Origin: Meridianimarinicoccus aquatilis | GTDB taxonomy: Bacteria; Pseudomonadota; Alphaproteobacteria; Rhodobacterales; Rhodobacteraceae | Direction of reading: 5' to 3' | Assembly (NCBI RefSeq): GCF_004358675.1 | Contig: NZ_SMZO01000026.1 | Coordinates: forward strand, 1-51,138 | Length of the DNA stretch: 51,138 bases | Shown here: positions 1-7,290 of the stretch, piece by piece | Layout: each line of letters starts with the position of its first letter | Numbering within the stretch: position 1 is the stretch's first letter | Notes under the pieces: model-generated | What the model was told of the DNA's origin: nothing | Database searches by the model: none | The model's input: the letters and a program-made list of their open reading frames with translations, nothing else | Made by a program: the position numbers and the translations under genes

Positions 1-1
1 A

Positions 2-115
2 GGGGTCTATGCGCTGACACCCAAGGGGCGCGCAGCCTTGCCGACATACGCCCCCGTATCAGCCCATGCCGGTCAGGATGGGGCCATGCCGGGCAAGCAA
101 AAAGGCCCGGCGTGA
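2..115 (+). CDS. 3' end of a truncated gene, possibly a winged-helix regulator
   Basis: One frame is open from the left edge to a TGA at 113-115 and encodes 37 residues. The fragment carries YALTPKGRAALP, which resembles the beta-wing end of MarR/PadR/ArsR-like winged-helix proteins. The rest is low complexity. The stop lies inside the loop of the terminator at 99-128. The fragment is too short to assign and it may be a chance frame; only the LTPKGRAAL stretch argues for a real protein end. Confidence 0.3.
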   Translation, partial: GVYALTPKGRAALPTYAPVSAHAGQDGAMPGKQKGPA

Positions 116-128
116 ACCGGGCCTTTTG
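99..128 (-). terminator. Rho-independent terminator between convergent genes
   Basis: A hairpin with a stem of about 10-12 bp (AAAAGGCCCGG paired with CCGGGCCTTTT) and a 6-nt loop. Its A/T-rich flanks give a T-run on either strand, so it can serve both the minus-strand surface protein gene and any gene entering from the left. Confidence 0.8.
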
Positions 129-149
129 CGGTCTTCGTCGAAGGCGCCG

Positions 150-926
150 TCAGCCTTTGCGGCGACGCATGCCCAGAAAGCCAAGGGCGCCAAGGCCAGA
201 GGCCATCAGCGGCAGGGCCATCGGCACGGGCACTTCGGATGGTGCTTGAACCTGAGTGATCCCGGCATAACGCACGCTTGACTGTGAATAGTTGTAGAAG
301 CCAAAGGCACCGTCTTCGAACTGGGCACCGTGGTCGGTGCTGGTATAGGTCAGTTCGGTTACGCCATCGACCTTCACTTCGATCAGGTCTTTGGTGAACT
401 CAAGGTCAAACGAATACTCGGTATTGTCCGCCCAGCCGGTACCGCCCAGATTTGCCGCAGTTTGAACGATGCTCACCGTTCCGTTATGGGCCCAAAAATC
501 GTTTGTTGACGCAGCGCCGACATTTCCTGTGACGTGGCTCAGCCTCAGACCTGCGCCTGGCGACCCAGATTGAGCCCCCTGCTTCCAATCGATCAGCCAA
601 AAATCAGCATTGGTGCTGCCAAACTCATTTGCGTCAAACCCCAGCACAAAACCGATGTAATCATCGTCGCCAGTTGTCTCGACCTTGATGGTCCCGCCAA
701 GTTGATTTCCCTGAGCGTCGTTGCCGGGGTCAAAGAATACGGTTGGCTGCCCGTTGATTGACTGAAAGACCGAGTCCTTGGCGGCCGAAACGGTCCAGGT
801 CCCGGCGCCGTTGCCCGTTTTCCCGTTCTCGATCCAGTTGGTCAGATCAACCGCAGCGGCATGTGCGGATGCGCCACAAAGGCCAAGCGCGACAACACTT
901 GCCGCAAAAACTCTTGAATAGGTCAT
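150..926 (-). CDS. Secreted protein with thrombospondin C-terminal-like domain and VPLPA-CTERM sorting signal
   Basis: 258 residues. Residues 1-23 are a Sec signal peptide ending ASAHA. The middle (about 30-225) reads like a thrombospondin C-terminal (TSP_C, L-lectin-like jelly-roll) domain: DDDYIGFVLGF, then FWLIDWKQG, GLRLSHV, GWADNTEYSF, and a terminal GFYNYSQSSVRYAGI. The C-terminus has VPVPMALP, a hydrophobic helix and MRRRKG, the VPLPA variant of PEP-CTERM used for exosortase-dependent surface sorting in Rhodobacterales. It is probably an exported, EPS- or surface-associated protein that may bind sugar or calcium. The gene stands alone, 289 nt downstream of leuA, and ends in a good terminator. 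The domain call rests on remembered motif order, not a search. Confidence 0.75.
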   Translation of the reverse strand: MTYSRVFAASVVALGLCGASAHAAAVDLTNWIENGKTGNGAGTWTVSAAKDSVFQSINGQPTVFFDPGNDAQGNQLGGTIKVETTGDDDYIGFVLGFDANEFGSTNADFWLIDWKQGAQSGSPGAGLRLSHVTGNVGAASTNDFWAHNGTVSIVQTAANLGGTGWADNTEYSFDLEFTKDLIEVKVDGVTELTYTSTDHGAQFEDGAFGFYNYSQSSVRYAGITQVQAPSEVPVPMALPLMASGLGALGFLGMRRRKG

Positions 927-1215
927 GTGAAACTCCCAAATCGCCTAGTGCCGCAAGGAATACTGCGTATTTTTGTTGCGGCAAGTATTGATTTCATGCG
1001 TTTTTTGGGGCTGTTAGCCCAGTTTGACGACGGATTTCGTAAAACTCTAGCGTATGCACTTGACGTCAAATAAAAAACTGCTCGTCTTTTGCGCTAGTCT
1101 TGCCAACTACAGCTTAAATTAAACTTGGTTTAAAGTTAATCGTCGGACTTGCTGTGTGAGCCGGGCACCCGGACCGATGGCCCAGGCCCCCCACCCACTT
1201 GCCTATGTATGGCTG
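927..1215. promoter_or_regulatory. AT-rich intergenic region with two inverted repeats
   Basis: This 289-nt gap lies between leuA and the surface protein gene, both on the minus strand, so it should hold the promoter of the latter. It contains the perfect palindrome TTGACGTCAA at 1060-1069 and the inverted repeat TTAAAC-TTG-GTTTAA at 1119-1133. It is much more AT-rich than its surroundings. Either repeat could be an operator. I see no small ORF and no convincing terminator for leuA. Confidence 0.4.
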
Positions 1216-2784
1216 TCAGCCAACGTCCTTGTAGCTGACTTCCTTGCGGTCGCTTCCGACCTTTTCGCGGCGCACGACCAGTCGATTCAGCGCCGACACA
1301 TACGCCTTGGCACTGGCCACGACCGTGTCGGTATCCGCCGACTGGCCCGTCACGATGCGCCCGTCCTCTTCCATGCGCACGCTCACGGTTGCCTGCGCAT
1401 CCGTGCCCTCGGTTACCGCGTGTACCTGGTACAGCTGCAGCCGCGCGTTGTGCGGAAAGATCTGCTTGACCGCGTTGAACGTGGCGTCCACCGGCCCGTC
1501 ACCGGTCGCAGTCACCTGATGATCCACCCCGTTCACAGTCAGCGTCAGGTCGGCAGATTGCGGCGCTTCGGTGCCGCAGATCACGCGCAGAAACTTCACC
1601 TTCAGATGTTCGTTCCCCGCCTCGACCGATGCGTCAGACATCAGCGCGATCAGATCCTCGTCATAGACTTCCTTCTTGCGGTCAGCGAGCGCCTTGAACC
1701 GCACGAACACATCCTTCAGCTGGTTGTCGCCCAGATCATGCCCCAGATCCTTCAGCTTGGCGCGCAGCGCCGCCCGGCCCGAATGCTTGCCCATGACCAA
1801 ACTGGTTTCCGCCAGCCCGATATCCGATGGGCGCATGATCTCGAACGTCTCCGCGTTCTTCAGCATCCCGTCCTGATGGATCCCGCTTTCATGGGCAAAA
1901 GCGTTCTTGCCGACAATCGCCTTGTTCGGCTGCACCTGAAACCCAGAGACGGTGGCGACCCGGCGCGAAATGGCCATGATCTTGGTGGTGTCAACGCCGG
2001 TCTCATAGGGCATGATATCGCCGCGCACCCGCATGGCCATCACGACCTCTTCCAAGGCGGTGTTGCCGGCCCGTTCGCCCAGCCCGTTGATCGTGCATTC
2101 GATCTGCCGCGCGCCGCCATCCACCGCAGCCAATGCGTTCGCCGTCGCCATGCCCAGATCATTGTGGCAATGGGTGGCAAAGGTCACATTCTCTGCGCCA
2201 TCCACATTGGCGATCAAGCGGCGGATCAGGTCGGCACTTTCAACCGGCGCGGTATAGCCCACTGTGTCGGGAATGTTGATCGTCGTCGCTCCGGCCTTGA
2301 TCGCGATTTCAACAACCCGCTTGAGGTAGTCCCACTCGGTGCGCGTGGCGTCCATGGGCGACCACTGCACGTCTTCGCACAGGTTGCGCGCATGGCTGAC
2401 AGTCTGGTGAATCCGCTCCGCCATTTCATCCATGGTCAGGTTCGGGATCGCGCGGTGCAACGGCGAGGTGCCGATAAACGTGTGAATTCGGGGGCGTTTC
2501 GCCTCGCGCACGGCTTCCCAGCAGCGGTCAATATCTGTCAGATTGGCGCGAGCCAAACCGCAGATTGTGGCCTCGCGTGACAGTTTGGCAATGTCGCGAA
2601 CCGCCTCGAAATCCCCATCCGAGGCAATTGGAAAGCCCGCCTCAATAATATCAACGCCCATCTCATCCAGCATGGAGGCAATCTCCAGCTTCTCGGCATG
2701 GGTCATGGTCGCGCCCGGCGACTGCTCACCATCGCGCAGCGTGGTGTCGAAAATCTTGACGCGGTCTTTGGATGTTGGGGTCAT
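1216..2784 (-). CDS. leuA: 2-isopropylmalate synthase
   Basis: 522 residues, the normal length for the long LeuA class. It condenses acetyl-CoA with 2-oxoisovalerate, the first committed step of leucine synthesis in the cytosol. The N-terminal TIM barrel opens with FDTTLRDGEQSPGATM. The metal-binding THCHNDLGMATANAL motif follows, then GLGERAGNTALEE, and the C-terminal third has the shape of the leucine-binding regulatory LeuA dimer domain. The ATG at 2784 follows ACAGGACGACAGACC, a modest Shine-Dalgarno. It is monocistronic here and preceded by a leucine-rich leader ORF and strong hairpin, suggesting transcription attenuation in addition to feedback inhibition. Confidence 0.97.
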   Translation of the reverse strand: MTPTSKDRVKIFDTTLRDGEQSPGATMTHAEKLEIASMLDEMGVDIIEAGFPIASDGDFEAVRDIAKLSREATICGLARANLTDIDRCWEAVREAKRPRIHTFIGTSPLHRAIPNLTMDEMAERIHQTVSHARNLCEDVQWSPMDATRTEWDYLKRVVEIAIKAGATTINIPDTVGYTAPVESADLIRRLIANVDGAENVTFATHCHNDLGMATANALAAVDGGARQIECTINGLGERAGNTALEEVVMAMRVRGDIMPYETGVDTTKIMAISRRVATVSGFQVQPNKAIVGKNAFAHESGIHQDGMLKNAETFEIMRPSDIGLAETSLVMGKHSGRAALRAKLKDLGHDLGDNQLKDVFVRFKALADRKKEVYDEDLIALMSDASVEAGNEHLKVKFLRVICGTEAPQSADLTLTVNGVDHQVTATGDGPVDATFNAVKQIFPHNARLQLYQVHAVTEGTDAQATVSVRMEEDGRIVTGQSADTDTVVASAKAYVSALNRLVVRREKVGSDRKEVSYKDVG

Positions 2785-2844
2785 GGTCTGTCGTCCTGTG
2801 AAATCTTGAAACGGTCTTTAGCGGGTGAAGCGGCGCGGCACAAA

Positions 2845-2880
2845 CCTCTGAGCGGTCGCGCCAAAAGGCACGCTCAGAGG
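2845..2880 (-). promoter_or_regulatory. Attenuator-like hairpin in the leuA leader
   Basis: A perfect 10-bp stem, CCTCTGAGCG with CGCTCAGAGG, and a 16-nt loop, followed by TTTGTG on the minus strand. The 5' arm contains the TGA stop of the leucine-rich leader peptide, so a ribosome at the stop would cover the stem. A second hairpin (GCGCTGC-GT-GCAGCGC, 2906-2921) lies inside the leader ORF and could be the pause structure. The T tract is short and I could not find a clear competing antiterminator, so the exact mechanism is open. Confidence 0.6.
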
Positions 2881-2966
2881 CGGCTAAGACCTAGAAGACG
2901 CAAAGGCGCTGCACGCAGCGCAGAGGCGCGCGGGGCAGGGCAGATGGATGTGGACCCGTGTGTCAT
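2874..2966 (-). CDS. Leucine-rich leader peptide of leuA (candidate LeuL)
   Basis: A 30-codon ORF starting at ATG 2966 and stopping at 2874-2876, 89 nt before leuA. Its last 14 residues hold six leucines (L17, L22, L24, L25, L27, L30) and end in PLRLLGLSRL. The leucine codons include CTA, CTT, CTC and TTG, several of them uncommon in a GC-rich genome. The stop lies in the first arm of the attenuator hairpin. There is no Shine-Dalgarno. The best promoter places the transcript start at about the A of the ATG, so the mRNA may be leaderless, as known for trpL of Sinorhizobium. The function is inferred from architecture; leucine attenuation of leuA is known in other Proteobacteria. Confidence 0.6.
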   Translation of the reverse strand: MTHGSTSICPAPRASALRAAPLRLLGLSRL

Positions 2967-2973
2967 GCAACAC

Positions 2974-3002
2974 CGTATAGTCGGCGCAAACTGCGTTGAA
3001 AA
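2974..3002 (-). promoter_or_regulatory. Candidate sigma70-type promoter for the leuA leader
   Basis: On the minus strand TTTTCA (2997-3002), a 17-nt spacer, then TATACG (2974-2979). Seven nucleotides further is the ATG of the leader ORF. The -35 matches TTGACA at four of six positions. Confidence 0.45.
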
Positions 3003-3038
3003 CCCAAGAAATGTGCTGCACCTGCAGCGTCGCGCGGG

Positions 3039-4034
3039 CTAACCCGCCCAAAGCGCGGGGTCGCGCCACGGCTTTGGCACGACAAGCGTTCCCGCGTCCA
3101 GCGGCGTACCACCCGGCAAGATCAGCGATTGCCACGCCGCCGCCCAATCCGCCGGAATCGCGCAAGGGGTGGTCACTGCGCGCTCTTGTTCGAACCCAAA
3201 GCGACCGTAATACGCTGGATCCCCCAGAACAAAGACCTGCTCCACACCGTTCTTGCACAAGGTTTCGAACCCTGCTCGAACGGCGTCACTGCCCAAACCT
3301 TGTTTTTGCAGCTCGGGCGAAACGCACAAGGGGCCAAGCAACGCGGCCTTGCCGTTCTGGCAGATCGTGAACAAAACATGTGCCACCACATTTCCGCCTT
3401 CAAACATCGCTAGCGACACAATCGGATCGGGGCCACTCAACAGCGTATCAACTAAGGGGCGAAGTTCTTCGTCCGGAAATGCCAATGGATAAAGGGCAAG
3501 TATCGCATCTTTGTCTGCTTCAGTCGTCTTCCGCATCGTCTTGCCTTGCCACCTCTCGTGCAACTTGCTGCGCATGGGCGCCAATGCGCGGTTGAGTCGT
3601 TTCTCAAAGAACACCCTATCAAACCCCTCGTTATGACGCCGCTCCGTCATCCGATAGCCAAGCCGTGGATACATGGCCAAATTCGCGGTCATGGCGGCAT
3701 TGGTGTAAAGGCGCACGGCCTGCAGTCCTGCCGCCTGCGCGTGGTCTTCGCACACACTGATCAACGCACGCCCCAATCCGCGCCCCGTCGCATCGGGCCG
3801 GACACCGACCGCATCCAGCATCATCGCGCCGTCTTCGGGAAAGAACACCACATACCCGTCCACGGCCCCGCCGCTGTCCACGCTCACATGCACATGACCC
3901 GCCGCAATGACCGCGCCATAATCGGCATCCATCGGGGCCGGGTTTCGCCCAATGGCCGCCACGTATTGCGCATAAGCTGCGACCGCGATTGCCTGCACTG
4001 CGGCCGCATCGTCTTGAACTGCCTGCCGGATCAT
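3039..4034 (-). CDS. Tandem GNAT N-acetyltransferase (two GNAT domains in one frame)
   Basis: 331 residues. The frame stays open further upstream, but the start at 4034 (MIRQAV) has GAGGG five bases before it, and the extension would overlap the divergent SDR gene. Domain 1 (about 1-148) has the GNAT acetyl-CoA loop VGVRPDATGRGLGRALI and ends LYTNAAMTANLAMYPRLGY. Domain 2 (about 167-331) is YhbS-like with LCVSPELQKQGLGSDAV and GDPAYYGRFGF. A linker of about 20 residues joins them. An internal ATG at 3536, preceded by AAGGC, begins domain 2, so that half might also be made separately. Substrates are unknown. The neighbouring SDR gene is transcribed divergently. Confidence 0.8.
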   Translation of the reverse strand: MIRQAVQDDAAAVQAIAVAAYAQYVAAIGRNPAPMDADYGAVIAAGHVHVSVDSGGAVDGYVVFFPEDGAMMLDAVGVRPDATGRGLGRALISVCEDHAQAAGLQAVRLYTNAAMTANLAMYPRLGYRMTERRHNEGFDRVFFEKRLNRALAPMRSKLHERWQGKTMRKTTEADKDAILALYPLAFPDEELRPLVDTLLSGPDPIVSLAMFEGGNVVAHVLFTICQNGKAALLGPLCVSPELQKQGLGSDAVRAGFETLCKNGVEQVFVLGDPAYYGRFGFEQERAVTTPCAIPADWAAAWQSLILPGGTPLDAGTLVVPKPWRDPALWAG

Positions 4035-4149
4035 TTTGCCCTCGTCATTCTTTCGCACAGCCAAGCACATGCGCGGCGCGCCGCAAAGCCCGGCCTTTGC
4101 CCCGGCGCCCCCTGCACTAGATAAACCCACCACAGGTAACGGAGCGATC

Positions 4150-4806
4150 ATGAAAAGCGCACTTCTCATCGGCGACACGGGCGGCATCGGCCAAGCACTC
4201 CGGGCAGAGCTTGAAAGCCGCGACACTGCGGTGACCGGCCTCTCCCGCGCCACGGGCCTCGACATCACCGACGAGACCAGCGTCGAAGCCGCGCTCAAAT
4301 CCATCCAAGGCCCGTTCGACCTGATTTTCGTCGCCACCGGCGCGCTCACATCCGGGCAGGGGCCGGAAAAATCCCTGCGCCAATTCGCACCCGATGAATT
4401 CCTTGCCCAGATGCAACTCAACGCGCTTGGTCCAGCCTTGGTCCTGAAACACGCCCTGCGCCTGTTGCCCCGCGACCGGCGGGCGATGTTCGTCGCACTA
4501 TCGGCCCGCGTCGGCTCCATTGGCGACAATCGCCTCGGGGGCTGGTACTCTTATCGGGCGTCAAAGGCGGCTCTGAACGCGCTGATCCACGGTGCGTCGA
4601 TCGAAATCGCCCGCAGCCACAAACACGCGATCCTGGCCTGCCTGCATCCCGGCACCGTCGCCACACGCTTCACTCGGGACTATCCGGACCATGACAAAGT
4701 GACCCCCGATATCGCCGCCCGCCGCCTCATCGACGTGGTAGAAAACCTGACCCCCGACCAGACCGGCGGCTTTTTCGACTATGCCGGGCGGGAGATCCCG
4801 TGGTGA
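4150..4806 (+). CDS. Short-chain dehydrogenase/reductase (CsgA/C-factor type)
   Basis: 218 residues. The Rossmann start reads ALLIGDTGGIGQAL, a variant of the TGxxxGxG motif. The catalytic YxxxK is Y135-K139 in the context WYSYRASK, with the upstream serine in ALSARVGS. It is an NAD(P)-dependent oxidoreductase with unknown substrate. The ATG at 4150 follows GGAG six bases away. The open frame extends to 4036, but that part would cross the divergent promoter. Its stop overlaps the photolyase start by four bases (GTGA), so the two are probably co-translated. SDR genes beside FeS photolyases are, to my knowledge, common in roseobacters. Confidence 0.85.
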   Translation: MKSALLIGDTGGIGQALRAELESRDTAVTGLSRATGLDITDETSVEAALKSIQGPFDLIFVATGALTSGQGPEKSLRQFAPDEFLAQMQLNALGPALVLKHALRLLPRDRRAMFVALSARVGSIGDNRLGGWYSYRASKAALNALIHGASIEIARSHKHAILACLHPGTVATRFTRDYPDHDKVTPDIAARRLIDVVENLTPDQTGGFFDYAGREIPW

Positions 4807-6347
4807 GCCGCGTTGTCCTTGTTCTGGGTGACCAGCTTTCGCCAAACCTGTCGGCCCTGATCGAAGCCGACAAGGACACCGACCTTGTCGTGATGGCCGA
4901 AGTGCGCGCCGAAGCCACCTATGCCCCGCACCACCCCAAAAAGATCGCGTTCCTTTTTGCCGCCATGCGCAAGTTCGCCGCGCGCTTGATCCGCGAGGGC
5001 TGGCAGGTCGCCTACACTCGCCTCGATGATCCCGACAATACGCACTCCATCGCGGGCGAACTGGCGCGCCGGGCCGATCAACATGGCGCGAACGAGGTGC
5101 TCATGACGGAACCGGGCGAATGGCGCTTGCGCGACGCGCTGTCGGACCCTGACTCCTACAAGACTCCTACAAAAATCATACAGCTTTCCGACACCCGGTT
5201 TGTCGCGACCCAAACCGAATTTGACGCTTGGGCCGAGGGGCGCAAGCAGCTTCGCATGGAGTATTTCTATCGCGACATGCGCCGCAAGACGGGCCTTTTG
5301 ATGGACGGCGAAAAGCCTGTGGGCGGGCAATGGAACTTCGACCACGACAACCGCAAGCCCGCGAAAGGTAAGGATCTTTTTCAAGAAGGTCCGTCGCGGT
5401 TTGCGCCCGATGACACCGTGAATGAAGTGCTGGATTTGGTCGAGCGTGAATTTCCAAGCAATTTCGGTGCCTTGCGGCCATTCTGGTTCGCCACAGACGC
5501 AGATCAGGCACGACAAGCGCTGGATCATTTTGTCGACCAACGCCTTGAAACCTTTGGGGATTATCAGGACGCGATGTTGCAAGACGACGCGTTTTTGTCC
5601 CACGCGGTGCTCGGTCTTTATATCAACGCAGGCCTTTTGGACCCTCTCGAGGTATGCCAAGCGGCTGAAAAGGCGTATGAAAATGGCAAAGCCCCAATCA
5701 ACGCCGTCGAAGGATTCATCCGCCAGATCATCGGGTGGCGCGAGTTCGTGCGCGGCATCTACTTTCGCGAAGGCCCGGATTACACTCGCCGCAACGCCTT
5801 GAATCATCAACGGAAACTGCCTGACATGTATTGGGGCGGCGAAACCCGGATGGCCTGCATGGCCGCCGCCGTGTCTCAAACCCGCAGCGAAGCCTATGCC
5901 CATCATATTCAACGCCTGATGGTCACGGGAAACTTCGCTCTTCTCGCGGGCATCAACCCCGCCGAAGTCCACGAATGGTACCTCGCCGTCTACGCCGACG
6001 CCTATGAATGGGTCGAAGCCCCGAACGTGATCGGCATGTCCCAATTCGCTGATGGCGGGGTGGTCGGCTCAAAACCTTACGTGTCTTCAGGGGCATACAT
6101 CAACCGCATGTCGGACTATTGCAAGGGTTGCGCCTATTCCGTCAGCGCCAAAACCGGCGAGAAAGCGTGCCCGTTCAACGTGCTGTATTGGCACTTTTTG
6201 ATCCGTCACCGGGCCCGGTTCGAGTCAAATCCCCGCATGGGTCAGATGTATCGTACATGGGACAAGATGGATGAAAACCGCCGCGAAACGGTCCTATCCG
6301 ACGCCGATACGCTGCTGAGAAATCTCAGCGATAACAAGCCAGTATAG
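4803..6347 (+). CDS. phrB: FeS-type cryptochrome/(6-4) photolyase (PhrB-like)
   Basis: 514 residues, close to the roughly 507 of Agrobacterium PhrB. This family is flavin-dependent, carries a [4Fe-4S] cluster, and the prototype repairs (6-4) photoproducts in blue light. The cluster cysteines fit: C352, C440, C443 and C456 have the same spacing as C350, C438, C441 and C454 of PhrB as I recall them. The N-terminal antenna domain starts VLVLGDQLSPNLSAL. The C-terminal FAD domain includes PINAVEGFIRQIIGWREFVRG and WYLAVYADAYEWVEAPNV. GTG 4803 overlaps the SDR stop; GTG 4800 is an alternative. GGGAG lies about 12 bases upstream. Confidence 0.93.
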   Translation: MSRVVLVLGDQLSPNLSALIEADKDTDLVVMAEVRAEATYAPHHPKKIAFLFAAMRKFAARLIREGWQVAYTRLDDPDNTHSIAGELARRADQHGANEVLMTEPGEWRLRDALSDPDSYKTPTKIIQLSDTRFVATQTEFDAWAEGRKQLRMEYFYRDMRRKTGLLMDGEKPVGGQWNFDHDNRKPAKGKDLFQEGPSRFAPDDTVNEVLDLVEREFPSNFGALRPFWFATDADQARQALDHFVDQRLETFGDYQDAMLQDDAFLSHAVLGLYINAGLLDPLEVCQAAEKAYENGKAPINAVEGFIRQIIGWREFVRGIYFREGPDYTRRNALNHQRKLPDMYWGGETRMACMAAAVSQTRSEAYAHHIQRLMVTGNFALLAGINPAEVHEWYLAVYADAYEWVEAPNVIGMSQFADGGVVGSKPYVSSGAYINRMSDYCKGCAYSVSAKTGEKACPFNVLYWHFLIRHRARFESNPRMGQMYRTWDKMDENRRETVLSDADTLLRNLSDNKPV

Positions 6348-6380
6348 GGCTGGTATGTCGAACCGTCATTTAGAGATTTA

Positions 6381-6454
6381 TGGAGGCGAGTAGGAGAATC
6401 GAACTCCTGTACACGGATTTGCAATCCGCTGCGTAACCACTCCGCCAACTCGCC
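6381..6454 (-). tRNA. tRNA-Cys (GCA)
   Basis: The 74-nt minus-strand sequence folds as a cloverleaf. GGCGAGT pairs with ACTCGCC in the acceptor stem, discriminator U73 is followed by an encoded CCA, the anticodon loop is ATTGCAAAT with GCA, and the T arm is AGGAG-TTCGATT-CTCCT. U73 and GCA both fit cysteine. The gene stands alone between the photolyase and PCMT-family genes and is transcribed against both. Confidence 0.97.
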
Positions 6455-6602
6455 GAACCGGTGTCGCGGGGAATAGCCCAAGGATCGGGCAGGTGCAAGC
6501 AGGTTCAGGGCTATTGGTCGCGTGGGTGTCTTGATAGGTTGCCGCCCCTGAGATTTCGTGGCAATTCCGCTGCAACAGCATCCATGACAGGGGTCAGCCG
6601 AC

Positions 6603-7256
6603 ATGCCCGATTTCAAGACACGCCGTTTGATGATGGTCGACACCCAGGTCCGTCCGTCGGATGTGACCAAGTTTCCCATCATAGACGCATTGTTGAGCGT
6701 TCCGCGCGAACTTTACGTTCCGAACGATAAAGTCGAAGCCGCGTATGTCGGCGAGAACCTTCCGCTGGCCCCTCACCGGGTCCTGCTGGAGGCGCGCACA
6801 TTCGCCAAGATGCTCGATGCGCTGGTGTTACAGGCAGATGACCTGGTGCTCGATTTGGGGTGTGGCTACGGTTATTCGTCCGCGGTTATCGCCAAGATGG
6901 TTGAAGCCGTCGTGGCAATCGAAGAAGACCCTGATATGGCCAAGGAAGCCGAACGCACGCTCGCGTCGGAAGGCGTGGACAATGTCGCGCTGATCGAAGC
7001 GCCGCTTGTTGAAGGCGCCCCAAAGCACGGACCCTATGACGTCATCGTGATCGAAGGCGCCGTGGTGCAGATTGGTGATGCAATTCTGGCACAACTCAAG
7101 GAAGGTGGTCGGATCGCGGCCATTTTTGCCGAGGACGCTCTTGGCGTTGTGCGGATTGGTTATAAGCTGAATGGGAAAATTACGTGGCGGTTCGATTTCA
7201 ACGCTGGTGCACCTGTATTGCCCGGCTTTGAAAAAACCGCCGATTTTGCTTTTTGA
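6603..7256 (+). CDS. Protein-L-isoaspartate O-methyltransferase family protein
   Basis: 217 residues with a SAM-binding Rossmann fold: motif I is LVLDLGCGYGYSSAVIAK, followed by AIEEDPDM and YDVIVIEGAV. The N-terminus (VDTQVRPSDVTKFPIIDALLSVPRELYVP) is typical of the alphaproteobacterial PCMT-like proteins encoded just before tolC. Classical PCMT repairs isoaspartate in aged proteins; whether this branch has that activity is uncertain. AGGGG lies nine bases before the ATG. tolC follows after 34 nt, so they are probably one transcript. Confidence 0.85.
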   Translation: MPDFKTRRLMMVDTQVRPSDVTKFPIIDALLSVPRELYVPNDKVEAAYVGENLPLAPHRVLLEARTFAKMLDALVLQADDLVLDLGCGYGYSSAVIAKMVEAVVAIEEDPDMAKEAERTLASEGVDNVALIEAPLVEGAPKHGPYDVIVIEGAVVQIGDAILAQLKEGGRIAAIFAEDALGVVRIGYKLNGKITWRFDFNAGAPVLPGFEKTADFAF

Positions 7257-7290
7257 GTGCGGCGCGGCCGGACTCTGGGGGAACAGACGA

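Noticed and set aside
1156-2580. 474-residue plus-strand ORF opposite leuA
   Set aside because: It is antisense to the well-supported leuA, is His/Arg rich with no recognisable domain, and arises from GC-rich third positions on the other strand.
4035-4529. N-terminal extension of the double GNAT ORF
   Set aside because: It overlaps the divergent SDR gene completely and has low-complexity Ser/Arg composition; a good ribosome site exists at 4034.
4779-6044. 421-residue minus-strand ORF opposite the photolyase
   Set aside because: Antisense shadow of a gene with intact catalytic and cluster motifs; no family resemblance.
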